Source of the DNA: Jhaorihella thermophila
Lineage (GTDB): Bacteria > Pseudomonadota > Alphaproteobacteria > Rhodobacterales > Rhodobacteraceae
Length of the DNA: 60,153 nucleotides
NCBI RefSeq assembly: GCF_900108275.1
Contig: NZ_FNVD01000015.1
Span: 1-60,153 of the forward strand
Direction: 5' to 3'
Position numbers and translations under genes: made by a program. Positions 26,516-34,758 of this stretch are shown here, one piece after another. The stretch's first letter is position 1. Each line of letters begins with the position of its first letter. The notes beneath the pieces are model-generated. The model searched no databases. It was not told where the DNA came from and was given only the letters and a program-made list of their open reading frames with translations.

Positions 26516-26631
26516 GCCGGGTGCGCACGACGAAAGCCCGCCGATTCCGGCGCGCCGGCCTGCTCTTTCGTTGAAACACAAGGTCAATTACGTTACGAAT
26601 TCATGTGAGTTGTTCCGAGGGGTTTCGAGAG

Positions 26632-26997
26632 ATGAAAAAGACATTGGCGATTTTGACCGCGGCCGCTCTGCTGCCCGGCGCTGCATTTGCCCAGGCCGAC
26701 GATGCGATGGAGCAGGCCATCAAGGGCGGCTATTGCGGCTCGGCAACCCCGCTCGACGCGGTGTTCCTTGCCACCGGGCAACTCCAGGTCACCTGTCCGC
26801 CCGGCACTGCCGCCGGCGCGGGGGCCGGTGCCGGTGCTGGTGAAGGGGCGGCGGTTCTGGCTGGTGGTGGCCTCGGGTCGGCTGCGCCGGTCATTATTCT
26901 GGTCGCCGGACTCGGACTTGCCGCCGGTGGTGGCGGCGGTGGCGGTACGACGACGACCACGACGACCACGACGACCACCACGACCGGTACCAACTGA
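26632..26997 (+). CDS. Small secreted Gly/Thr-rich protein, YjbE/GfcA-like
   Basis: 121 residues. A clear signal peptide (KKTLAILTAAALLPGAAFA, cleavage after residue 20), a short domain with two cysteines (GGYCGSATPLDAVFLATGQL, then VTCPPG), a Gly/Ala-rich hydrophobic stretch (AAPVIILVAGLGLAAGGGGG) and a tail of 13 consecutive threonines ending GTN. The plan of signal peptide, hydrophobic glycine segment and poly-Thr tail is that of YjbE/GfcA, the threonine-rich small protein of the yjb/gfc exopolysaccharide operons, and it lies next to the yjbH- and yjbF-like genes. The assignment rests on composition and context more than on aligned residues. The ATG at 26632 follows AGAGAG. Confidence 0.65.
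   Translation: MKKTLAILTAAALLPGAAFAQADDAMEQAIKGGYCGSATPLDAVFLATGQLQVTCPPGTAAGAGAGAGAGEGAAVLAGGGLGSAAPVIILVAGLGLAAGGGGGGGTTTTTTTTTTTTTGTN
26947..26985 (+). repeat. (ACS)13 threonine-codon repeat
   Basis: Thirteen consecutive ACG/ACC codons at the end of the YjbE-like gene. A triplet tract of this kind can change length without a frameshift. Confidence 0.9.
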
Positions 26998-27026
26998 CGG
27001 CTGGCTGGTTCGCGTCAACGGGTGAG

Positions 27027-27051
27027 CGGCCCGGGGCGGGGGGCCGGTTTT
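27027..27051 (+). terminator. Possible terminator after the YjbE-like gene
   Basis: CGGCCC at 27027-27032 pairs with GGGCCG at 27041-27046, followed by GTTTT. It has a short T run and an 8-nt loop, so it is only moderately convincing. It lies 30 bases after the stop codon. Confidence 0.45.
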
Positions 27052-27156
27052 CCGTGACCTGCGCGAGACAGCGGGGCAGGTGTCGGGCGCCGCAGGGCTG
27101 GCCCAGGGCCATGCTTGGCGCCGTGGCGATGCCTGGGCAGGCAAGAGGATTGACGG

Positions 27157-28161
27157 GTGACGGGCGGAACGGGCGCTGGCAATCATGTTCTGGTCACCGG
27201 CGGAGCGGGCTATATCGGCAGCCATGCCTGCAAGGCGCTGAAGGCAGCCGGCTTTGTCCCGGTGACCTATGACAATCTTTCCACCGGCTGGCGCGACGCG
27301 GTGAAGTTCGGCCCGTTCGAGCAGGGCGATCTTCTGGACCGTGCCCGGCTGGACGAGGTCTTTGCCCGCCACCGCCCCGTCGCGGTGATGCATTTCGCGG
27401 CCCTCAGCCAGGTGGGCGAGGCGATGGCCGAGCCGGGCCGCTACTGGCGCAACAACGCTGCCGGGTCGCTCAACCTGATCGAGGCCGCCTGCGCCGCCGG
27501 ATGCCGCGATTTCGTGTTCTCCTCGACCTGCGCCACCTATGGCGAGCATGACGACGTGGTGCTGGACGAGGACACGCCGCAGCTGCCGCTGAATGCCTAT
27601 GGCGCGTCCAAGCGCGCGATCGAGGACATGCTGCGCGATTTCGGCGCGGCGCGGGGGCTGAATTCGGTGATCTTCCGCTATTTCAACGTGGCCGGTGCCG
27701 ACGCGGAGGCCGAGATCGGCGAGTTCCACCGCCCCGAGACGCATCTGATCCCGCTGGTGCTGGAGGCGGCGGACGGCCGGCGTCCGGCGCTGACGATCCA
27801 CGGCACCGACTACGACACGCCCGACGGCACCTGCATCCGCGACTATGTCCATGTCTGCGACCTGGTGGAGGCGCATCTGCTGGGGCTCGACTGGCTGCGT
27901 GCGGGGCGCGGCAGCCGGGTGTTCAACCTCGGCACCGGGCACGGATTCTCGGTGCGGCAGGTGATCGACGCCGCCGCCGCGGTGACCGGGCGGGTGGTGC
28001 CGGTGGAGGAAGGCCCGCGCCGGCCGGGGGACGCGACGCGGCTGGTGTCGGGGTCGGTGCGCGCTGGCCGGGAACTGGGCTGGACGCCGGCGCGTTCGAC
28101 GCTGGAGCAGATGATCGCCGATGCGTGGCGCTGGCTCCGGGTGGGGCACTACGCGCGGTGA
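27157..28161 (+). CDS. galE: UDP-glucose 4-epimerase
   Basis: 334 residues, standard GalE length. It interconverts UDP-glucose and UDP-galactose in the cytoplasm. NAD motif VLVTGGAGYIGSHACKAL near residues 11-28, YDNLSTGW, HFAALSQVGEAM, SSTCATYG and the catalytic YGASK with Y148 and K152; later FRYFNVAGAD and RDYVHVCDL are GalE landmarks. The GTG at 27157 is chosen because AAGAGGA lies about seven bases upstream and no ATG fits. It probably supplies galactose for the polysaccharide. Confidence 0.94.
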   Translation: MTGGTGAGNHVLVTGGAGYIGSHACKALKAAGFVPVTYDNLSTGWRDAVKFGPFEQGDLLDRARLDEVFARHRPVAVMHFAALSQVGEAMAEPGRYWRNNAAGSLNLIEAACAAGCRDFVFSSTCATYGEHDDVVLDEDTPQLPLNAYGASKRAIEDMLRDFGAARGLNSVIFRYFNVAGADAEAEIGEFHRPETHLIPLVLEAADGRRPALTIHGTDYDTPDGTCIRDYVHVCDLVEAHLLGLDWLRAGRGSRVFNLGTGHGFSVRQVIDAAAAVTGRVVPVEEGPRRPGDATRLVSGSVRAGRELGWTPARSTLEQMIADAWRWLRVGHYAR

Positions 28162-28632
28162 AACCGGCATTTCGCTCTTTGGGCTTTCAGGGGGGCGGCG
28201 CATGTGCATTCCCAGTCTGCCGTCTCCGAAAAGCAAGCTGGAAGGTCCGAAATCCAGGTCATGAACGGCCGGTTCCGGCAAGGGGGGGCGGCGGTGCCGC
28301 CATCGGGACTGGTGTTTTGCCTGAAGATGCTTCGGAGCATGGTGCGGCGCCGGGGAAGAAATTTCCCTGTTTTGAATGGAGGTAAACTTGGTGGAGATTG
28401 TTTTCCGGATTTTTTGATTCTTACTTCAGTGGAAAATGAACTCATTTCATGAAAATTGATAAGATAAACTTATCGAGCCTGCGAAATACAGCGCCCAATC
28501 CGCCCCTTGTGCGATTGTCGAAGGGCTTGGGCGTTGCGGCAAACCGTTAATGCTCCGTCCGCGGGGCTGACATTTTCTTTGCACACTCCGCTTCAAGGTG
28601 CGCCCGTTCGCTTAACCGGAACAGGAGCCCCC
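28162..28632. promoter_or_regulatory. 471-bp non-coding region upstream of the DUF2793 gene
   Basis: No convincing gene. The part from about 28380 to 28500 is AT-rich, unlike its surroundings, and contains the perfect palindrome TTTCATGAAA (28445-28454) directly followed by the inverted repeat GATAAG-ATAAA-CTTATC (28458-28474). These look like operator sites for regulated expression of the downstream gene. A small ORF at 28264-28452 has no recognisable product or composition and is not called. Confidence 0.5.
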
Positions 28633-29700
28633 ATGACGGATCTCTCGCCACGTCTCGGCCTGCCTTACCTGCTGCCGTCGCAGGCCCAGAAACATGTCAC
28701 CCACAACGAAGCGCTGCGCCTGCTGGATGCGCTGGTGCAATTGACGGTCGAGAGCTTCGAGGCCCTCACGCCACCGGCCAGCCCGGCCGATGGCGAATGC
28801 CACGCGCTGGGGGCGGCGCCGACCGGGGAATGGGCGGGGCAGGAGGGACGGATCGCCCTGCGTGAAACCGGTCGCTGGCGCTTCATCGACCCGCAACCGG
28901 GCTGGTTGGCCTGGGGGCGCGACGGCAGCGGTTTGCGGGTTTACGACTCCGGCGGGTGGATGCCGGTCCCGGTCGGGGTCGAGCAGGTGGACCGGCTCGG
29001 CATTTCGACCGCGCCGGATGCGGTCAACAAACTGGCGGTGGCCGCCGACGCCACGCTGCTGACGCATGCCGGTACGAGCCATCAACTCAAGGTCAACAAG
29101 GCCGCGGCCGGCGATACCGCAAGCCTTCTGTTCCAGTCGGGCTGGACCGGCCATGCCGAGATGGGGCTTTCCGGCAGCGATGATTTCTCGATCAAGGTCA
29201 GTTCCGACGGCGCGACATGGCGCCAGGCGCTGACTGTGGATGCCGCCACGGGGTTCATGGGGCTGTGGGAGGCCGCCACCCCGGGATCTGCGCTGGAAGT
29301 GGCGCAGAATGCGGTCGAGCCGACCATTACCGTTCGAAATACCGGCGGCTCCGGAGGGGCATCATTCCGCATGGTCGATGCGGCAAGTCTTGGCGACTGG
29401 AAGGCCGGGATCACCGCGGGTGGAGATTTCAGGTTGCGGGACCAGCGGGCGGGACAGGATTGCATCCACATTTCCACCGATACCGGGCATGTCGGAATCT
29501 CGAACACGTCACCGACCGCTCCGCTGGATGTGGGGGGCGGTGTCCGGCTGGGCTCCAGCACCGTTGCCACGCTGCCGTCGGCCGCGGATCTGGGGGCCGG
29601 GACGCTGATCTACGTCTCGGACGAATCCGGCGGTCCCGTGATCGCATTTTCCGACGGCACGAACTGGCGGCGCATGACCGACCGCGCGGTGGTTTCGTGA
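28633..29700 (+). CDS. DUF2793 domain-containing protein
   Basis: 355 residues. The first ~85 residues match the DUF2793 type: LSPRLGLPYLLPSQAQKHVTHNEALRLLDALVQL, then DGECHALGAAPTGEWAGQEG and GRWRFIDPQPGWLAWG. The remainder is beta-rich and repetitive, with ITVRNTGGSGGASFRM, GHVGISNTSPTAPLDVGGGV and TLIYVSDESGGPVIAFSDGTNWRRM, resembling surface and phage tail-fibre proteins. DUF2793 is common in Rhodobacterales, often near phage or gene-transfer-agent tail genes, but none are here. No signal peptide is visible. The start at 28633 follows ACAGGAG. It could be a surface-associated protein; the function is unknown. Confidence 0.75.
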   Translation: MTDLSPRLGLPYLLPSQAQKHVTHNEALRLLDALVQLTVESFEALTPPASPADGECHALGAAPTGEWAGQEGRIALRETGRWRFIDPQPGWLAWGRDGSGLRVYDSGGWMPVPVGVEQVDRLGISTAPDAVNKLAVAADATLLTHAGTSHQLKVNKAAAGDTASLLFQSGWTGHAEMGLSGSDDFSIKVSSDGATWRQALTVDAATGFMGLWEAATPGSALEVAQNAVEPTITVRNTGGSGGASFRMVDAASLGDWKAGITAGGDFRLRDQRAGQDCIHISTDTGHVGISNTSPTAPLDVGGGVRLGSSTVATLPSAADLGAGTLIYVSDESGGPVIAFSDGTNWRRMTDRAVVS

Positions 29701-29703
29701 CGC

Positions 29704-29717
29704 CCGGCATGTGCCGG
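29704..29717. terminator. Inverted repeat between convergent genes
   Basis: CCGGCA-TG-TGCCGG lies in the 18-base gap between the stop codons of the convergent DUF2793 and Cas2-like genes. It may act as a weak bidirectional terminator; no T tract follows. Confidence 0.4.
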
Positions 29718-29718
29718 A

Positions 29719-30036
29719 TCAGGACGCGCCGGGGTCTGACGCCTCCGGCTGGGCGATCTGAAGGTTCTGGGAAACCCAGTCGTTCGTGCCCGGATAGGCG
29801 TTCAGGTAGAACACGTTGTCCGGGGTTACCCGGACGGCGAAGATCCGGTCTTCGGGTTCCAGAAACGGGCGCAGATGCTCGATCAGCGCCCGCGCGCTGT
29901 CGGTGTTGACATGGACCAGCGCGGCATTGTTCAGTACCCTGCAGACATTGAGCTTCTGCATCGCTTCCGCAAAACCGGCATAGTGGGGCGGGCCGTCCTC
30001 GTGGTTCAGGTCATAGCTGAGAAGGAATATCGGCAT
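29719..30036 (-). CDS. Small Cas2/SinR-like ferredoxin-fold protein
   Basis: 105 residues, MPIFLLSYDLNHEDGPPHYA at the N-terminus. The beta-strand IFLLSYDL with an aspartate at its end, followed by a helix, RVLNNAALVHVNTDSARAL, a helix LIEHLRPFLEPEDRIFAVRV and a final strand, is the pattern of the Cas2/VapD/SinR-like ferredoxin fold. No Cas1 or CRISPR repeat exists in the window, so an adaptation role is unlikely; solitary members of this group are common in bacteria and of unknown function. Ribosome-binding site GGAGAAG before the ATG. Same strand as the LuxR gene at 30175, 138 bp downstream of it. Confidence 0.6.
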   Translation of the reverse strand: MPIFLLSYDLNHEDGPPHYAGFAEAMQKLNVCRVLNNAALVHVNTDSARALIEHLRPFLEPEDRIFAVRVTPDNVFYLNAYPGTNDWVSQNLQIAQPEASDPGAS

Positions 30037-30174
30037 GGGCTTCTCCGAATTGTCAGGTTGTCGTTGCGCAATTGATTGAAATGGGGCGGGGCGTCGGCCC
30101 CCGCAGGCGTGACATCCGTCCATGCCGGTCCCCGATGGCCGGGCGCGCGCCGGACGCCGCGGGAAGATCGGCCG

Positions 30175-30867
30175 TCAGTTGACGCGCGAAAGGTCATGCA
30201 GATGCTTGGCGGCCCAGATCGCCGCCTGGGTCCGGTTGCGGACCCCGATCTTTCGGTAGCAGGCGCGCAGATGGACCTTCACGGTGCTTTCCCCGATGTT
30301 CAGCGCATTGGCGATGTCCTTGTTCGATGCCCCTTCACACAGTTTGCGGATGACGGCGGTTTCGCGGCGTGACAGCAGGGCGCCGGAGGTCTTGCGGGAG
30401 GCTGCCCGCCGTGGGCGGCCCACGTCGTCGTCCTCCTCCGATGTTTCCTCGATCGGATCGGGAGCCGATCCGGTGTCGAGATCCCCGGCTTCATGCGGTT
30501 CGGCCCGCGTGATCATGAAACCTTCATGTACCAGGGTCAGCACGCCGGACAGGGAGCGCAGGGAACTGTCGTCCAGCACCATCGCCTCGACCAGGCCGGT
30601 CGGGAGCGATTGGAGTTTGCCATACATTCGCCGGGAACACAGGATGACGATCCGGGCCTCGCCGTAACGCGCGCGGAAGGCCTCGATTTCCTCTGCCTCC
30701 AGACGGTCCCCATGCGCAAGGTGAAGCAGAACGACCGGATCGGACGAAGGGGCGTCGATGTCGGACAATCGTTCTGCGACGCCGTGCACCTTGATGCCTT
30801 CGCCGGCACAAAAGGATGCAATCAGATCGCGCAACAAGGCGCGCCGAGAAACAACAAAAAAAATCAT
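30175..30867 (-). CDS. LuxR-type transcriptional regulator with degenerate receiver
   Basis: 230 residues. A C-terminal LuxR/GerE helix-turn-helix is clear (LSRRETAVIRKLCEGASNKD, IANALNIGESTVKVHLRACY, RKIGVRNRTQAA; ~residues 165-225). The N-terminal ~120 residues have the strand/helix rhythm of a receiver domain (MIFFVVSRRALLRDLIASFC, DPVVLLHLAHGD, ARIVILCSRR), but the strand that should end with the phospho-accepting aspartate reads VVLLHL. It is joined to the HTH by an acidic linker (ETSEEDDDVG). This plan is that of CsgD/VpsT-like biofilm regulators. The ATG at 30867 is preferred to a TTG at 30888. Confidence 0.85.
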   Translation of the reverse strand: MIFFVVSRRALLRDLIASFCAGEGIKVHGVAERLSDIDAPSSDPVVLLHLAHGDRLEAEEIEAFRARYGEARIVILCSRRMYGKLQSLPTGLVEAMVLDDSSLRSLSGVLTLVHEGFMITRAEPHEAGDLDTGSAPDPIEETSEEDDDVGRPRRAASRKTSGALLSRRETAVIRKLCEGASNKDIANALNIGESTVKVHLRACYRKIGVRNRTQAAIWAAKHLHDLSRVN

Positions 30868-31539
30868 GGGCAACACCCCGAACAACACAACTACGGGAAG
30901 GAAACGCCAGCACGGACGCGATATGCAAGCGTCCTGGATGCTGCCCCCCCATTCGAATGGGCGAATCCGCCATTCGTTAACGTGACCTTAACACAAAAGC
31001 GCGAAGTTGGCATCGGATTCTTCCCTTTCGGACAGGTCGAATTCGAGGGCGGCCGAGCCGAATGGAGAGGGAACCGGTCCCCCGCCTGTTTGAAGATGTG
31101 CAACGCAGCCGATTTTTCTTTTTTTATCAATTTATTGATGCCGAATAACCGGCGGGCGCCGCCGCCTTGCGCCCCTGCTTCTTTTGGCCTAGGGTGGGGC
31201 ATTCGTGATTGCATTGCCCGCTGCGAAAGCAATGCCCACGGAATCGTTCAGGCAAGGCACATCGTCTCCCATTCCAAAAGTATTAGTCCTTTTGGATGAT
31301 ATTTGTTTTCATTTTGGAAACAGATGGCCTGTTTCGGATTCATTGTTTCCAGAAACTCCGCAAAGCGCGAGATATGGATGGCATACCTTACCTCCTAAGG
31401 CCGAGTTTTTAGAGGTCCGGTTTCATTGTACCATCCGATCGAGAAAACGAGGGCTGTCGATCGGAGGACATCGAACACCATTATTTTCAAGTTTCCAGTT
31501 TCCAGTAGCGAGTTTCATGGTGCCGGGGGGCCAAACCAC
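30868..31539. promoter_or_regulatory. 672-bp divergent regulatory region between two luxR-type genes
   Basis: No supported gene. It is the longest non-coding stretch in the window and low in GC. It contains several inverted repeats: GCATTGC...GCAATGC (31211-31235), TCCAAAAG-n8-CTTTTGGA (31273-31296), GAAACAG-ATGGC-CTGTTTC (31317-31335) and GTTTC-CA-GAAAC (31345-31356), plus the doubled word TTTCCAG near 31494. The middle two are the size expected for dimeric activator operators. Both LuxR genes must be expressed from here. Confidence 0.65.
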
Positions 31540-32703
31540 ATGTTGATCGAGAAATGTCGCGGGATCTCCGTTCCGCAGGTGATTCATTGCGACGCCCTGA
31601 GCGAGGTGGTGGGAACCATCTCCGACTTTTCCATGGTCTGGTTTGACAGGGGAAATGCCTGCATGCCCGATGGCATGGTGGCGACTTCGGGACAAGGCGG
31701 CGACCTGCCTGGCTTGCTCCAGAAGAAGGATATTCCGACACAGGCCAGCGGTTCGTTGTGCGAGGTTGTTCTCCTGGATCCGAATGCCGACGATACGGTG
31801 ACACGGCTGCGCGGGCTGGTCGCTGATCTGCCCGAAAGCCGGGACAACATCAAAACCGGCGACGGGGCCAATGGCGCGACCGAACCGGATGACGCCACCG
31901 AAACGCCGCCGCCCGACGCCGGTCCCGAGCCGGGATGGAAGGCGTTCGAATGCGTCTTTCAGGACGGCACCCGGGATGTGGTCGTGGTCTGGACGGCCGA
32001 GCCCGATGACGCTCTTCGCCAGATCCTCACCGTGATCTGGCCGGGCCTGCGGCGGCTGTGCCTCGACGAGATCCGCCGGAGTCAGGCCGGCTTGCCCGAC
32101 GAGGCGATGCTGTGGCTGGTCCAGCGCAAGGTGAACGCCTCGGTCCTGGTGCTTGACGAGAACTGCAACCTGCTCCAGACGAATGCGGCGGGGGCCGATC
32201 TGATCAAGCGGGGCGACCTGCTGCGGGTGTCGGCGGGGCGGCTGTGCAGCGTGAATGAACGCGCCACCGCGGGGCTGCACCGGATGGTGCATGACGTGTT
32301 CCGGGCCTCTGAAAAGGATCGGAAGGCACGGGAATACGTCCTGCTGCTGCGGTCGCGCAAGGGGGCGGACGGCCAGGAGCACAAGCAACCCCTGCCGTTG
32401 ACGCTGACCCCCTTCCAGGGATCGGATGGCCGCAAGGTTCTGATTGCCCTGCTGCCGATGCCGCCCGAACAGGACCGGATCGAGCATCTCGCGCGCAAGA
32501 TGGGACTGACCCCGTCCGAGGCGCGGGTGGCGGCCCTGATCCGGGCGGGGCTTCCCAGCCGCGAAGCCGCAAGGATCGCCGGTCTGAAGATCGAGACGTT
32601 CAACACCTACGCCAAGCGGGCGCTGGCCAAGATGAATGTCAGCGGGCGGGCCGACATGGCGCAGATGCTGACCTGGCAGGCGGCCGTGGAGCGGCCGTCA
32701 TGA
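31540..32703 (+). CDS. LuxR-type transcriptional regulator, large N-terminal region
   Basis: 387 residues. The last ~65 residues are a LuxR-type helix-turn-helix: LTPSEARVAALIRAGLPSRE, AARIAGLKIETFNTYAKRAL, AKMNVSGRADMAQML. The N-terminal 300 residues match no domain I can name with confidence; a middle segment (NASVLVLDENCNLLQTNAAG, ADLIKRGDLLRVSAGRL) looks PAS-like, a pattern found in many LuxR proteins with HTH at the end. Residues ~110-135 are an acidic, proline-rich linker. The start at ATG 31540 is the first plausible one. It is divergent from the other LuxR gene and lies upstream of the type I secretion operon, which it may control. Confidence 0.8.
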   Translation: MLIEKCRGISVPQVIHCDALSEVVGTISDFSMVWFDRGNACMPDGMVATSGQGGDLPGLLQKKDIPTQASGSLCEVVLLDPNADDTVTRLRGLVADLPESRDNIKTGDGANGATEPDDATETPPPDAGPEPGWKAFECVFQDGTRDVVVVWTAEPDDALRQILTVIWPGLRRLCLDEIRRSQAGLPDEAMLWLVQRKVNASVLVLDENCNLLQTNAAGADLIKRGDLLRVSAGRLCSVNERATAGLHRMVHDVFRASEKDRKAREYVLLLRSRKGADGQEHKQPLPLTLTPFQGSDGRKVLIALLPMPPEQDRIEHLARKMGLTPSEARVAALIRAGLPSREAARIAGLKIETFNTYAKRALAKMNVSGRADMAQMLTWQAAVERPS

Positions 32704-32991
32704 CCACGCCGCTGCCTGATCGCATCCTGTCGCCGCCGTCCGGTGGCGCGGTGGGGGCTTTCGATTTGACGAAAGCGAAACCGGCAGGGAACGTTCTTTT
32801 GTTTCCCGAGGGGATACAATCAAGAACTACGATCCCGGCCGCCCCGCCTCGGCGCCGCCGCAGGATGTCGTCGGCCGGCCGCCGGGGGCGGCCAGGCCCT
32901 GAGAAAGTGGATTTTTCATTTCGCCTGAATTGTTCGGACGAAATTCAAGCCGCCGGCCGGGCCGGCGCAAACACGCAATTGGGGGGGGACC
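32704..32991. promoter_or_regulatory. Region upstream of the type I secretion operon
   Basis: 288 bases without a gene. It holds the hairpin GCTTTCG-ATTTGA-CGAAAGC (32757-32776), too poor in following T to be a good terminator, a T-rich stretch (ACGTTCTTTTGTTTCCC), and near 32920 the segment TTTTTCATTTCGCCTGAATTG, which may belong to the promoter of the secretion genes. Confidence 0.4.
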
Positions 32992-34758
32992 ATGCGTGAC
33001 AGGACTGACAAGATTAGCGAAGACGATCTCATTCGCGGACGGAACGAATTGCGGGCGGCCCGGCGGGCCAGCCGCAGGCTGATTCTGTCGGCCGGATTTT
33101 TCAGCATTTTCGTCAATGCCCTGATGCTGACCGGGCCGATGTTCATGCTTCAGGTCTATGATCGGGTGCTGGGCAGCCGCTCCGAGGAAACGCTGGCCGC
33201 GCTCTTCGGGCTGATGGCCTTTCTGTTCCTGATGATGGGGGTTCTGGATTGGGCCAGGGGACGGATCCTGGCCCGGGCCGGCGCCCGGTTCCAGGCGCTT
33301 CTCGACCGGCGCGTCTTTTCCGCCGTCCTGAAGAAGGCTGCGCGGGGCCAGCCGATCCGCGAGACCGAAAACCAGCTCAAGGATCTCGAAGCCGTGCAGA
33401 AGTTCTTCGGCTCGAACGCGTTCGGGGCGCTGATGGATCTGCCCTGGACGCCCCTGTTTCTGGTCGGCATCATGGTGTTTCACCCCTTCCTGGGGGCGCT
33501 GGCGATCATCGGCGGCAGCATTTCCATCGCCCTCACCATGCTCAACCAGATCCTGACCAAGAACCCGGTCGTGGTTGCGGCGGCGACCGGCTACAAGGCG
33601 GACCGATACGCCGAAAATCTGCAGACCGAGGGCGAAACCATCCGCAGTCTCGGGATGCAGGAGGCCGCGTTCGAGCGCTGGAACCGGGTGCATCGGAACG
33701 CCCTGCAGCAAGGCGTGCGCGCCAATGATCTCAGTGGCAGCTTCCTGGTCGGAACCAAGACCTTCCGCCTGTTCCTGCAATCGGCGATGCTTGGCGTCGG
33801 CGCCTATGTGGTGCTCAAGGGCGAGGCGTCACCGGGGGTGATGATCGCCGCGTCGATCCTGCTGGGGCGTGCCCTGGCCCCGGTCGATCTGGTGGTCGGG
33901 CAATGGCCGATGGTGCAGCGGGCGCGGCGCGGCTGGGAAAAGCTGACCGAGCTGCTGGCCGAGGTGCCGCCGGACGAAACCCGGATCGACCTGCCGCGGC
34001 CCAAGGCGCATCTGGAGGTCGAACAGCTGACCGTGGTGCCGCCGGGGGCGCGGCAGGCCTCGCTGCGGCTTGTCAATTTCGAGATCAAGCCGGGCCAGGC
34101 GGTGGGCGTGGTCGGACCCAGCGGCGCGGGCAAGTCCACGCTGGCGCGCGCGGTGACGGGCATCTGGCACCCGGCCGGCGGCAAGATCCGCCTCGATGGC
34201 GCGGCGCTCGACCAGTATGACCCGGTGAAGCTGGCACGCTATATCGGCTATCTGCCGCAACGGGTGCAGCTGTTCGAAGGCACCGTGGCCGAGAACATCG
34301 CCCGGCTTGAGTTGGAGCCCGACAGCGAAAAGGTGGTCGAGGCCGCCAAGCGCGCGGCGGCGCATGACATGATTACCAAGCTGCCGCAGGGCTACAACAC
34401 GCCGATCAGCATGATCGGCACGCAGCTTTCGGGCGGACAGATTCAGCGCATCGGCCTGGCTCGGGCGCTTTATGGTGATCCGGTCCTGCTGGTGCTGGAC
34501 GAACCGAACTCGAATCTCGATACCGAGGGGTCCAACGCGTTGAACGAGGCGATCCGCCAGATGAAGGCCAGCGGCGGCGCGGTGCTGATCATGGCGCATC
34601 GCCAGGAAGCGCTCAGGGAATGCGACATGCTGCTCGTGCTTGGCGACGGTGTCCGCAAGGCCTGGGGTCCGCCCCGCGAGATCATGGCCGGCGCAACGGC
34701 CAGGATCCGTGAAATCCAGACGGCGAGAGCCGCGAACAATCCGGTCGGAGTATCGTGA
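32992..34758 (+). CDS. Type I secretion ABC transporter (PrtD family)
   Basis: 588 residues, fused membrane and ATPase domains. The membrane half (~residues 30-330) has several long hydrophobic helices, beginning [20 protein letters not shown] and [18 protein letters not shown], a PrtD landmark. There is no N-terminal C39 peptidase-like domain. ATPase half: Walker [10 protein letters not shown] (~374-382), signature [15 protein letters not shown] (~478), Walker [13 protein letters not shown] (~498). Members export RTX proteins without a cleaved signal. The stop overlaps the adaptor gene (TGATG). The RTX gene at 36543 and the split RTX gene at the window ends are likely substrates. Confidence 0.94.
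   Translation: MRDRTDKISEDDLIRGRNELRAARRASRRLILSAGFFSIFVNALMLTGPMFMLQVYDRVLGSRSEETLAALFGLMAFLFLMMGVLDWARGRILARAGARFQALLDRRVFSAVLKKAARGQPIRETENQLKDLEAVQKFFGSNAFGALMDLPWTPLFLVGIMVFHPFLGALAIIGGSISIALTMLNQILTKNPVVVAAATGYKADRYAENLQTEGETIRSLGMQEAAFERWNRVHRNALQQGVRANDLSGSFLVGTKTFRLFLQSAMLGVGAYVVLKGEASPGVMIAASILLGRALAPVDLVVGQWPMVQRARRGWEKLTELLAEVPPDETRIDLPRPKAHLEVEQLTVVPPGARQASLRLVNFEIKPGQAVGVVGPSGAGKSTLARAVTGIWHPAGGKIRLDGAALDQYDPVKLARYIGYLPQRVQLFEGTVAENIARLELEPDSEKVVEAAKRAAAHDMITKLPQGYNTPISMIGTQLSGGQIQRIGLARALYGDPVLLVLDEPNSNLDTEGSNALNEAIRQMKASGGAVLIMAHRQEALRECDMLLVLGDGVRKAWGPPREIMAGATARIREIQTARAANNPVGVS

Noticed and set aside
26545-26575. GGCGCGCC-centred hairpin with CGAAAG/CTTTCG arms after yjbF as a terminator
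   Set aside because: Arms are far apart with poor pairing between them and no T run; could equally be chance in GC-rich DNA.
28264-28452. Small rightward ORF upstream of the DUF2793 gene
   Set aside because: No ribosome-binding site, no recognisable features, and it covers the AT-rich palindromes; more likely regulatory DNA.
29719-30036. A CRISPR-Cas system around the Cas2-like gene
   Set aside because: No repeat array, Cas1 or effector gene is present anywhere in the window.
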